Shown: positions 1 to 6,289, counted from the first letter of the stretch. The stretch: DNA of 6,988 nt from Sinorhizobium sp. (GCA_031178305.1 JAPSJG010000200.1:1-6988); one strand, 5' to 3'. The notes: generated by a model not told the origin, from the letters alone. Made by a program: numbers and translations.

Positions 1-14
1 GGGTTTCGTCAGGG

Positions 15-69
15 CAGAGGCGATTGGCGAAGGTCGTACCCGAAGGTACGGCCGAGGCGATCGCCTCTG
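15..69. repeat. Nested inverted repeat (hairpin 1 of an intergenic mosaic element)
   Basis: CAGAGGCGAT at 15-24 is the exact reverse complement of 60-69. Inside it, 32-40 pairs with 45-53 in 8 of 9 positions around a CGAA tetraloop-like turn at 41-44. The right arm is itself part of a perfect 14-base palindrome at 54-67 (GAGGCGATCGCCTC). No gene can be supported here. Together with the larger palindrome at 100-200 it resembles rhizobial intergenic palindromic elements of the RIME type, described as mosaics with two large palindromes. I cannot confirm family identity without comparing copies. Confidence 0.6.
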
Positions 70-99
70 ATCCTGGCGGAAAGATGCCCGGCCCTTCGG

Positions 100-200
100 G
101 TTGGCTGAAGCGGGCGGCCTGTTTGCTCGGCTGGCTTGGCCGTATGCTTGGGCTACGGCGCCCGCCAGCCGAGCAAACATTCCGCTCCGCTTAAGCCAAC
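100..200. repeat. Large three-tier intergenic palindrome downstream of the permease operon
   Basis: Three stems nest around one centre. The outer arms 100-113 and 187-200 match in 13 of 14 positions. The middle arms 120-135 and 164-179 are 16 bases and perfect (TGTTTGCTCGGCTGGC and its complement). The inner arms 139-144 and 154-159 are 6 bases, leaving a loop at 145-153. The element starts about 30 bases after the stop of the last minus-strand permease gene, so the transcript could fold into a long hairpin that protects or ends the 3' end. There is no clean U-tract, so a classical intrinsic terminator is not claimed. It is best read as a dispersed rhizobial palindromic repeat (RIME-like); that family assignment is inferred. 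Confidence 0.7.
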
Positions 201-230
201 AGAATTGTTTCCATTTAACCATGAAAGGCT

Positions 231-1064
231 CTAGCCTTTGACCGCGCCGGCCGTGAGGCCCTGGACGAGATAGCGTTGAATGAGCAGGAAGAAGAGGCAG
301 GCCGGGATCAGCGCCAGCACGCCGGCGGCCATCATCTGTCCGAAGTCGACGGAGAATTTCGAGACGAAGGAGAGAAGCCCGACCGGGAAGGTTGCCTGCT
401 CATTGCCGGAGATCAGCATCAACGCGAAGAGCAGCTCGCTCCAGGCGGCGGTGAAGACGAACCCGAGTGTTGCCGCGATGCCGGGCAGCGTCAGCGGCAG
501 GATGATCTGGCGGAAGGCGACGAACTGCGTGGCCCCGTCGATCATCGCCGCCTCTTCGAGATCCTTTGGAATCCCGTCGAAGAAGGATTGCATCAGAAAG
601 GTGGCGAAGGGCACGTTGAAGGCCGAGTAAACGATGACGAGGCCGGTCAGGCTGTTGGTAAGCCCCATTGGCGAGAGGATCTTGAAGATCGGCGCAACCA
701 GCATCACCAGCGGGAACATCTGGGTCAACAGCATCAGGGTTACCAGCCAGTACTTGCCGCGGAAGCGGAAACGCGAGAGCGCGTAGCCGGAGAGCGAGGC
801 GAGGATCGTGACGACGACGGCGGTCGAGCCGGAGACGATCACGCTGTTGCGGAAGAAAACCGGAAAGGCGCTGTGCCTCAGCACGAAATCGAAATGATCG
901 AAGCTCGCGCGCGACGGCCAGAGGCGGATGCCCTCGGAATAGAGGAGATCGTTGGGCGTCACTGCGACCTTCAGCAGCCAGAAGAGCGGGAAGAGCGCGA
1001 AGGCGACATAGGCGAGGATCGCCAGACGGTGTGCCACGGTGAGGAGGAGAGGCTTGGCGCGCAT
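231..1064 (-). CDS. CUT1-type ABC transporter permease (MalG/UgpE-like), inner-membrane subunit
   Basis: This encodes the second transmembrane subunit of a carbohydrate-type ABC importer. The 277-residue protein has six hydrophobic segments, at roughly 11-35, 74-96, 106-127, 137-159, 195-217 and 245-266. The cytoplasmic EAA loop that docks on the ATPase lies at about 170-192, with the EEAAMIDGAT core followed by ILPLTLPG. This is the BPD_transp_1 fold of the MalG group. I chose the ATG at 1062-1064, which gives the usual family length, lies 5 bases past the upstream permease stop, and has AAGGA about 9 bases before it. An in-frame ATG at 1089-1091 would add nine residues and overlap the upstream gene by 22 bases, but has no visible ribosome site. 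The gene ends with TAG just before the palindromic element. Substrate cannot be deduced from this subunit. Confidence 0.93.
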   Translation of the reverse strand: MRAKPLLLTVAHRLAILAYVAFALFPLFWLLKVAVTPNDLLYSEGIRLWPSRASFDHFDFVLRHSAFPVFFRNSVIVSGSTAVVVTILASLSGYALSRFRFRGKYWLVTLMLLTQMFPLVMLVAPIFKILSPMGLTNSLTGLVIVYSAFNVPFATFLMQSFFDGIPKDLEEAAMIDGATQFVAFRQIILPLTLPGIAATLGFVFTAAWSELLFALMLISGNEQATFPVGLLSFVSKFSVDFGQMMAAGVLALIPACLFFLLIQRYLVQGLTAGAVKG

Positions 1065-1069
1065 CGGTC

Positions 1070-2005
1070 TCAATCCTTGCTGAGCAGCCATTGCCGCAGG
1101 ATGACGATCAACAGCGAATAGACGAGGAGAAGAGCCAGGAGCACCAGCGCCACCGCCGAGGCGTAGCCGAAGTCGAGCCGCTTGAACGCCTGAGTGAAGA
1201 TATAGCTCGCGACGATCTGGGTTCGGTCGGCCGGTCCGCCGCCGGTCATGACGATGATCAAGTCAGCGAAGTTCGAGATCCATATCGTCCGCAACAGGAT
1301 GGTGATCGCAATGGTCGGCGCGAGGAAGGGCAGCGTTATCGACAGGAAGCGCTGGATCGGGCCGGCGCCGTCGATGCTCGCGGCTTCGTAGAGGTCGCGC
1401 GGTATCGCCTGAAGCGCGGCGAGCAGCGTGATCGCGAAGAACGGGATGCCCCACCAGATATTGGCGATGATCGGTCCCCACATGGCAAGCTGAGGGTCCG
1501 AGAGGATGTTGCCCGGCTGGCTCATTATGCCGATGGCGTAGAGCCAGTGCGGCACCGGTCCAACGACGGGGTTGAAGAGCCAGGCCCAGTTGAGGCCGGC
1601 GAGGAAGCTCGGCACCGCCCAGGGCAGGAAGACGAGCGCCTGGGCAAGCGCACGGCCGCGAAAGGGCTTGTCGAGCAGCAATGCCAGGATGAGGCCGAAG
1701 GTGAATTGAAGAAGCACCGAGGCGCCGGTCCACCAGAGCGTGTTCCTGAGCGAGCGGAAGAAAGCTTCGTCCCTCGACAATGCGCGAAAGTGATCGAGGC
1801 CGATGAAGGCGCCGGAGAAGGGTTTGAGAAGCTGTACGTCGCGGAAGGCATAGGAGACGCCAAGCACCAGTGGCACCAGCATTACGGTCACGATCAGGAT
1901 CAATGCCGGGGCGCTATAGAGATAGGGCGCCGAGGCATCCGCGATGCGCTTCGTGAGCGGCGGCCGGTATGCGGACAAGCCTTTCTGGCGTGCAGCGTAA
2001 TCCAT
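1070..2005 (-). CDS. CUT1-type ABC transporter permease (MalF/UgpA-like), inner-membrane subunit
   Basis: This encodes the first transmembrane subunit of the importer, 311 residues. About 30 polar N-terminal residues precede six hydrophobic stretches near 33-53, 90-112, 119-143, 176-199, 228-250 and 283-303. The EAA loop is at about 207-228 (EAASIDGAG, then ITLPFLAP), as in the MalF group. It lacks the large extra periplasmic domain of enterobacterial MalF, which is normal for most CUT1 systems. Start ATG at 2003-2005 is preceded by a purine-rich AGGAAGGAA about 10 bases upstream. It sits 83 bases after the binding-protein stop, with a GC-rich hairpin in that gap, and just ahead of the second permease, so co-translation of the two permeases is likely. 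Function as an importer subunit is secure; substrate is unknown. Confidence 0.93.
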   Translation of the reverse strand: MDYAARQKGLSAYRPPLTKRIADASAPYLYSAPALILIVTVMLVPLVLGVSYAFRDVQLLKPFSGAFIGLDHFRALSRDEAFFRSLRNTLWWTGASVLLQFTFGLILALLLDKPFRGRALAQALVFLPWAVPSFLAGLNWAWLFNPVVGPVPHWLYAIGIMSQPGNILSDPQLAMWGPIIANIWWGIPFFAITLLAALQAIPRDLYEAASIDGAGPIQRFLSITLPFLAPTIAITILLRTIWISNFADLIIVMTGGGPADRTQIVASYIFTQAFKRLDFGYASAVALVLLALLLVYSLLIVILRQWLLSKD

Positions 2006-2058
2006 CGATCAGGGTTCCTTCCTGCCGCCTCTTTCGACGTGACCTTGTTTCGAGGAGA

Positions 2059-2079
2059 GGGCGGCGACGGCCGCCGCCC
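2059..2079 (-). promoter_or_regulatory. GC-rich hairpin between binding-protein and permease genes (mRNA stabiliser or partial terminator)
   Basis: GGGCGGCG at 2059-2066 pairs perfectly with CGCCGCCC at 2072-2079 around a five-base loop. It begins 10 bases after the binding-protein stop (2089-2091). On the transcribed minus strand no run of U follows, so it is not a standard intrinsic terminator. In ABC operons such hairpins after the binding-protein gene commonly shield the upstream mRNA from 3' decay and let that protein be made in excess over the permeases. That role is inferred from position and shape. Confidence 0.55.
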
Positions 2080-2088
2080 CTGTCGCTG

Positions 2089-3351
2089 TCATTTCTTGTT
2101 CGCCAGATATTTCTGCTGCGCCTTGGTCAGGTAGTCCGCCCACTGATTGGCGAGCTCCTCCGGTGTGATGTCGCCGAGGAGCGCTTCCTGGCTCGTTTTG
2201 ATCGCCAGCGAATCCTTGAAGAAGGCGAATTCTTCGAGATAGGTCGGCATGACGGTCGGGATGACGTCCTTGTCGGCCAGTTCCTCGAACCAGCCCTTGA
2301 ACTGCGGACTTGAATAGAAGGGGTCTTTCTCGGCCGACTTGTGCACCGGCAGCGCACCGGTGCGCTTGTTCCATTCGATATTGCCCTCCGGACCCTCGAG
2401 CGTTTCGATCAGCTTCCAGGAAAGATCCTTGTTCTCGCTGGCGGAAAGCATCGACCAGCCGGCATAGCCAATCGTCGGGAAGGTCTTGCCGCTCGGCCCC
2501 TTCGGCATGGTCGTGACGCCGAAATCCTCCGGCTTCATGCGCTGGGCGATCGCGATCAGCGCATCCGGATCCTGGTCGAGGAACGCGCAGGTGCCGCTGT
2601 AGAAGCCGGCGACGATCTCGTTGAAGCCCCAGTTGACGCTGTCCTTCGGCGCCAGCCCCTTCTTGTAAAGGTCGATGACCCAGGTAAGTCCCTTGACCCA
2701 GCCCTCGCTGTTCATCGTCGAAGTGCCGTCCTCGTTGAAGAACTTGTTGTCGCCGGCCATGGTGGCGCCGAACATCACCCACCCATTGAGCCCGCCCGGT
2801 CCGCCGCGCAGGCAGTAGCCGTATTTGCCCGGCAGCTTCGAGATGGCCTCGGAAGCTTTCACGAAATCGTCCATTGTCTTCGGCGGCTCGGCAACGCCGG
2901 CTTCGGAGAGGAGCTTCCTGTTGTAGAACATCGCTCGGAGGTAGAAGCCGTAGGGCAGCAGGTAGGCGGTGTTGTCGACGTCTCGACCGAGCTCCAGGGC
3001 CCGCTCCGTCAGGCCGGCGGTATGCTCCCATTTTTCAAGGTAGGGTTCGAGGCTTTCGAGCATGCCGTTATTGGCGTAGAGCGACAGCCAGGTATCCGGC
3101 ATTTCCATGACATCCGGGATTTCGCCTGCGGAGACCATCGTCGCGAATTTCTGGAAGGCCTCGCCCCAGGGCAGCGAGATGATCTCGACGGTGGTGCCGG
3201 GGTTCGCCGCTTCGAACTTCGCAACGATCGATTTCAGCGTTTCGGTGCGCTCGGGGCTCGTGATGACCTCGACGAGCTTGAGCTTCGTGTCGGCAAGTGC
3301 GCTGCCGGCCATCAGCGTGGCGAGCAGGGTGGCTGTGATTAGTTTCCTCAT
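2089..3351 (-). CDS. Periplasmic solute-binding protein, family 1 (CUT1 ABC importer)
   Basis: This 420-residue protein captures the solute in the periplasm and delivers it to the two permeases encoded just downstream. Residues 1-20 form a classical Sec signal: MRK, a hydrophobic core, then SALA before D21, with no lipobox cysteine. The mature protein shows family-1 features: an N-terminal strand, an FEAANPG motif near 46-52, LPYGFYLRAMFYNRKLLSEAG near 132-152, and the C-terminal lobe signature GYAGWSMLS near 295-303. W63, W88, Y129, Y134 and W241 are aromatic residues that could stack on a ring, but ligand contacts cannot be assigned. C180 and C255 are the only cysteines and might form a disulfide. 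ATG at 3349-3351 has GAGGG about 8 bases upstream. The family usually carries sugars or polyols; given the neighbouring lyase the true ligand is open. Confidence 0.93.
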   Translation of the reverse strand: MRKLITATLLATLMAGSALADTKLKLVEVITSPERTETLKSIVAKFEAANPGTTVEIISLPWGEAFQKFATMVSAGEIPDVMEMPDTWLSLYANNGMLESLEPYLEKWEHTAGLTERALELGRDVDNTAYLLPYGFYLRAMFYNRKLLSEAGVAEPPKTMDDFVKASEAISKLPGKYGYCLRGGPGGLNGWVMFGATMAGDNKFFNEDGTSTMNSEGWVKGLTWVIDLYKKGLAPKDSVNWGFNEIVAGFYSGTCAFLDQDPDALIAIAQRMKPEDFGVTTMPKGPSGKTFPTIGYAGWSMLSASENKDLSWKLIETLEGPEGNIEWNKRTGALPVHKSAEKDPFYSSPQFKGWFEELADKDVIPTVMPTYLEEFAFFKDSLAIKTSQEALLGDITPEELANQWADYLTKAQQKYLANKK

Positions 3352-3405
3352 CCTTGTTCCCTCTGTTCTTGACCGTTGATCGAAACTCGCAGAGCGGGCG
3401 GGGCG

Positions 3406-3422
3406 AAAATCGTTTAGATTTT
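3406..3422. promoter_or_regulatory. AT-rich 17-base palindrome upstream of the binding-protein gene (candidate operator)
   Basis: AAAATC at 3406-3411 and GATTTT at 3417-3422 are inverted repeats separated by five bases. They form an AT-rich island in very GC-rich DNA, in the 94-base gap between the lyase stop (3446-3448) and the binding-protein ATG. Its position 55-70 bases before that ATG fits an operator or promoter element for a transporter-only transcript. The short AT-rich stem would make a weak terminator. No convincing -35/-10 pair was found beside it, so function is inference. Confidence 0.35.
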
Positions 3423-3445
3423 TCCCGAGCCGCTCCTGTCAGCCA

Positions 3446-4612
3446 TTATGAAGCGGCACTGATCGCCGCTTCGAGATCGCTCCAGAGGGCCTCCGTTCCC
3501 TCCAGGCCGACATGGAGCCTTACCGACCGCGGAGAAATGCCGAAGGCGACCGCGGAATTGGGCTCAGCTTTCTGCGCCAGAACGATTTCACCCGGCACCA
3601 CGAGGCTTTCGTGGCCGCCCCAGGAGACGCCGAGTTTGAAAACTTGCAGGTGATCGGCGAAGCGGCGGACGTCGACGCCTTCGCGGAAGACGAAGGAGAA
3701 GAGCCCGGACGTGCCCGAAAGCCCCGGCGGCAGATGGTTGCCGAGACCCGGATGACAGACGGTTTCGATGAGCGGATGCTCGGCCAAGCGGCGGGCGATC
3801 GCAAGCGCCGAGCGCTCATGCGCCTTCATCCGGATCGGCAGCGTGCGCAAGCCACGGATCAGCAGCCAGGCGTCGAAGGGCGAAAGCTTGCCGCCGAGAT
3901 AGGGGTAGGCCTCGGAGCGGATGCGGCCGATCAATTCCTCCGAACCGGCGACGACACCGGCGACGACATCGCTGTGGCCGCTCAGATATTTCGAGGCCGA
4001 GTGGATGACGAGATCGACACCGAGCGCAATCGGCTGCTGGAAGACCGGGCTTGCCCAGCTGTTGTCGACGACAGTGACAATGCCCTCAGCCTTGGCGAGC
4101 GCCGCCAGAGCCGCGATGTCGTGGGCATCCATGACCCAGCTCGTCGGGCTTTCCATGTAGAAGAGCCTGGCGCCGGGAAGCGCTTTCGCGACCGCCTCCT
4201 CGTCGCGCCCATCCACATAGGTAACATCGATGCGCATGCGCTTGAGATGCGTGCCGAAGAGTCGGAAGGCATCAGGGTAGACATGTTTTACCGCAACGAT
4301 GCGGTCGCCCGGCTGGACGAAGGAAAGTACGGTGGAAGAGATCGCCGACATGCCGCTGGCAAAGCCGATCGCATCCTCCGCGCCTTCGAGCCTTGCCAGC
4401 ATCTCCTCGAACATCCTGACCGTCGGGTTGAGGCCGCGGGTGTAGATGGGACGCTTGTGCTCGCCGCGATAGGCGGCAATCATCTCGTCATAGTCCTTGA
4501 AAGTGAAAAGCGACGTCTGAACGATCGGCGGAACGACGGCATCAAAGGCATGGCCCTCATCATGTGCTGCGATCAGCGAGGCTCTATCGAACGGGTCGAG
4601 GCCGTCGTTCAT
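3446..4612 (-). CDS. Cystathionine beta-lyase-like PLP enzyme (Cys/Met metabolism gamma-family, MetC-like)
   Basis: This cytosolic pyridoxal-phosphate enzyme has 388 residues, normal for the family. Hallmarks are Y57-x-R59 (phosphate contact from the neighbouring subunit), SGMSA at 86-90, Y112 stacking on the cofactor, D183 in VVDNSWASP binding the pyridine nitrogen, the PLP-forming K208 in SASKYLSGH, and R365 in SVRLHVGLE for the substrate carboxylate. NSWASP and WGGHESL (331-337) match beta-lyases better than cystathionine gamma-synthases or gamma-lyases, which usually have LGG at the latter site. The expected reaction is cleavage of cystathionine or another beta-thioether amino acid to a thiol, pyruvate and ammonia. 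The ATG overlaps the regulator stop as ATGA, with AAGGAA 8 bases before it, so translation is coupled. Placement beside a solute importer and dedicated regulator suggests a catabolic rather than methionine-biosynthetic role. Exact substrate is unproven. Confidence 0.88.
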   Translation of the reverse strand: MNDGLDPFDRASLIAAHDEGHAFDAVVPPIVQTSLFTFKDYDEMIAAYRGEHKRPIYTRGLNPTVRMFEEMLARLEGAEDAIGFASGMSAISSTVLSFVQPGDRIVAVKHVYPDAFRLFGTHLKRMRIDVTYVDGRDEEAVAKALPGARLFYMESPTSWVMDAHDIAALAALAKAEGIVTVVDNSWASPVFQQPIALGVDLVIHSASKYLSGHSDVVAGVVAGSEELIGRIRSEAYPYLGGKLSPFDAWLLIRGLRTLPIRMKAHERSALAIARRLAEHPLIETVCHPGLGNHLPPGLSGTSGLFSFVFREGVDVRRFADHLQVFKLGVSWGGHESLVVPGEIVLAQKAEPNSAVAFGISPRSVRLHVGLEGTEALWSDLEAAISAAS

Positions 4613-5316
4613 CGGGACATTTCCTTGATGTCTTCCTCGACGATCGCGAGGATTTTCAGCGTCTCTTCCCGGGCCGCCTCGGCGTTTTGCTCGGCGATCG
4701 CGTTGAAGAGCGTGCGGTGGAAAGGAAAGGATCGTCGAGCGAAGTCCGGCCGATCGAAGGGTTTCTCCCAGAAGCGCTCGAAGGCTTCGCGCATTTGCTC
4801 AAGCAGTTGGCGGAAGAGCGGGTTATGGGTGGCGTCGTATATGGCGAGATGGAATGCGAGATCCTCCGGGCCCGACGTGCCCTTGGCGAGATGGACCCGC
4901 TCCATCTCGTCAAGCTTCGCCTCGATATTGCCGAGATCGCTGTCGGTGCGGCGGCGCGCGGCCAGCATGCCCGCTTCGACCTCGATGCCGCGCCGAACTT
5001 CGAGCGTCTGCAAGAGGGCGTCGCGCAGATGCTGGGTATCGAGAGTGAGCGGCATGTGGATGGTGGCGCCGGATATGGAGCGCAGCAGGTATGTGCCGCT
5101 CCCCTTGCGCGACTCGACAACGCCGAGCGCCTGGAAATGGCTGATGACCTCGCGCACCGTCGAGCGCCCCACCATAAGAGCCGCCATCAATTCGCGCTCG
5201 GCCGGCAGCCGGTCGCCGGGTCTCAGGCCGGAGCGCTCGATGTAGTCGGCAAGCGCGTCGATGACCTGCTGCACCCGATCGATCGTAGGCAAGGGCAAGA
5301 GCGTCGCTTTGGTCAT
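4609..5316 (-). CDS. GntR-family transcriptional regulator, FadR/FCD subfamily, local repressor
   Basis: This 235-residue DNA-binding regulator has an N-terminal winged helix at about 12-80, with the GntR signature LRPGDRLPAERELM (31-44) and the recognition helix GRSTVREVISHFQALG (50-65), then the wing KGSGTYL. A helical FCD effector domain follows (about 100-230). FCD ligands D152, H156 and H200 are visible, but the position 22 residues after H200, normally histidine, is I222, so metal binding may be altered. It is the first gene of the minus-strand set: its TGA overlaps the lyase ATG. A good promoter (5352-5380) and a GT-N3-AC site (5335-5345) precede it, which suggests autoregulation and control of the lyase. 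ATG at 5314-5316 is the natural start although no strong Shine-Dalgarno is seen. The effector is unknown; it may be the imported solute or a product of it. Confidence 0.92.
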   Translation of the reverse strand: MTKATLLPLPTIDRVQQVIDALADYIERSGLRPGDRLPAERELMAALMVGRSTVREVISHFQALGVVESRKGSGTYLLRSISGATIHMPLTLDTQHLRDALLQTLEVRRGIEVEAGMLAARRRTDSDLGNIEAKLDEMERVHLAKGTSGPEDLAFHLAIYDATHNPLFRQLLEQMREAFERFWEKPFDRPDFARRSFPFHRTLFNAIAEQNAEAAREETLKILAIVEEDIKEMSR

Positions 5317-5334
5317 GGCGTTCTGGACTAAAAT

Positions 5335-5345
5335 TGGTCTGACAT
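5335..5345 (-). promoter_or_regulatory. Candidate FCD/FadR-type operator at the regulator's own transcription start
   Basis: The plus-strand sequence TGGTCTGACAT fits the published FadR-subfamily consensus TNGTNNNACNA at all but the last fixed base. Its core GTCTGAC is an odd palindrome. It lies just after the predicted -10 box and covers the predicted start point at about 5345, where a bound repressor would block initiation. Assignment to the adjacent regulator is inference. Confidence 0.5.
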
Positions 5346-5351
5346 CTTAGC

Positions 5352-5380
5352 AGTATGCCGATGCGAGGTGAGGTGGTCAA
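5352..5380 (-). promoter_or_regulatory. Sigma-70-type promoter for the regulator-lyase operon
   Basis: Reading the minus strand, TTGACC (5380-5375, preceded by C to give the alphaproteobacterial CTTGAC) is followed after exactly 17 bases by CATACT (5357-5352). These match the consensus boxes in 5 of 6 and 4 of 6 positions. Transcription would begin near 5345, leaving a leader of about 28 bases before the ATG at 5316. Confidence 0.55.
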
Positions 5381-5545
5381 GGGCGCGAATCTGCAGATGG
5401 GGAGCCGGATGTCGTCGGCCGTTGTCCCCATTGACGCGGGAGCAACCAAGGCAACTGCGCTACGGCGCCATGCGATTGTTATTGTTGAGGACGCACAAAA
5501 AAGACGATGCACTTCCAAGACGCAGATCGGCCCGCGGCCGAGGCG
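5381..5545. other. Intergenic stretch between the two regulators
   Basis: Beyond the promoter and operator described for the left regulator, no gene is supported here. A small stem at 5527-5541 (CGGCC, CGC loop, GGCCG, plus a T-A pair) follows the second regulator's stop. On the minus strand a run of six T occurs about 20 bases further on (5497-5502), too far from the stem for a standard intrinsic terminator. Short reading frames here lack ribosome sites and look like chance. Confidence 0.4.
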
Positions 5546-6238
5546 CTAGCCGGCGAGTGCCAACAGCTTGCCGACCGCCTCATGGTCGAAGCCGCCAATG
5601 CCCTCGCGGATGTCGGCGGCGATCGCTTCGGCCGCGGCATCCTCGTCGCGCCGCCGCAAGGCCTCGATCGCTTCGCGATGCCGGTCGATCACGTAAAGCT
5701 CGGCGACGTGTTCCATGGCGATGCCGAGGATCGGACCGAGCTGCAGCCAAATGCTCTCGATCAGCGGCATGGCGACCTGGTCGGGATTGCCCATGTAAAT
5801 CCGCCGGTGGAACTCCTGGTTGGCGATCAGCGCCTCAGCCTTCTCGCCGGCCGCGATCGCGGTCTCGATCGCATCATCGAGCGCGACGATGCGATCGATC
5901 TGGCGATCGGAAAGATGGGCGACCGCCCGGCGCGCTGCATGGCTTTCGAGGGCTATCCGCAGCGAGATCAGTTCCTCGAAGCGGGCGGGGGTGATGCGCG
6001 GCACGACGATCCGCCGGTTTTCGAGAAATTGCAGTGCGCCGATCGAGGTCAACTGCCTCAGCGCTTCGCGCACCGGGGTCGGGCTGCTCTCCAGCGCATC
6101 GGCAAGCCCACGTATGGTGATCGACGTTCCCGGCCGGAAGGCGCCGACCATGATGGCCTGTCTAAGCCGCGCAAAGGCATAGTCGTGTGTGGTCATGCCC
6201 TCTGGCCGCGGAAAGGCTGGCAAAACTGGCGTCTTCAA
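5546..6238 (-). CDS. GntR-family transcriptional regulator, FCD subfamily (divergent to the glutamine synthetase-like gene)
   Basis: This regulator has 230 residues from the TTG at 6236-6238, or 216 from the ATG at 6194-6196. The winged helix spans about 19-80 (THDYAFARLRQAI, then the recognition helix SPTPVREALRQLTSIGAL). An FCD helical domain covers about 85-215. Putative metal or ligand residues are N140, H144 and H187; the expected last histidine is D209, which could still coordinate metal. The TTG start has GGAG and GAGGAA upstream. The ATG start has AGAGGG only one or two bases away, but begins cleanly before the domain, so the true start is open. It is divergent from a PuuA-like glutamine synthetase gene across a 116-base spacer with a perfect palindrome, the usual layout for a regulator of its neighbour. 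It does not form an operon with the left regulator, 229 bases away. Confidence 0.9.
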   Translation of the reverse strand: MKTPVLPAFPRPEGMTTHDYAFARLRQAIMVGAFRPGTSITIRGLADALESSPTPVREALRQLTSIGALQFLENRRIVVPRITPARFEELISLRIALESHAARRAVAHLSDRQIDRIVALDDAIETAIAAGEKAEALIANQEFHRRIYMGNPDQVAMPLIESIWLQLGPILGIAMEHVAELYVIDRHREAIEALRRRDEDAAAEAIAADIREGIGGFDHEAVGKLLALAG

Positions 6239-6289
6239 TGTCTCCGCTTCCTCGGACCGGTCGTGGCGCAGGCTCGCATCCTGGCCGAG

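Noticed and set aside
276..1121. Plus-strand open frame opposite the second permease
   Set aside because: Same artefact: charged, glutamate- and arginine-rich translation antisense to a permease.
1091..2134. Long plus-strand open frame opposite the first permease
   Set aside because: It is antisense to a clear membrane protein gene. The product is highly charged and low in complexity with no domain, the usual result of reading a hydrophobic gene backwards.
2352..2365. Perfect 14-base palindrome GCGCACCGGTGCGC
   Set aside because: It lies inside the binding-protein coding region, in codons for a conserved-looking TGALPV segment. In GC-rich DNA it is plausibly chance, with no second copy seen.
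3446..4612. Cystathionine gamma-synthase, O-acetylhomoserine sulfhydrylase or methionine gamma-lyase as the identity of the PLP enzyme
   Set aside because: The NSWASP and WGGHESL motifs and overall pattern fit beta-lyases better. Fold family is certain, but substrate is not, so a related activity remains possible.
3512..5245. Long open frame of 577 codons on the plus strand, antisense to the lyase and left regulator
   Set aside because: It is a GC-bias shadow of two well-supported minus-strand genes. Its product is rich in Arg, Asp and Ala with no recognisable domain, and it spans their junction.
5497..5541. Intrinsic terminator after the second regulator
   Set aside because: The GC stem at 5527-5541 and the T-run at 5497-5502 (minus-strand sense) are separated by about 25 bases, so they do not form a stem plus U-tract.
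5355..5549. Small plus-strand open frame of 64 codons in the gap between the regulators
   Set aside because: No ribosome site, no recognisable motif, and it overlaps the minus-strand promoter.
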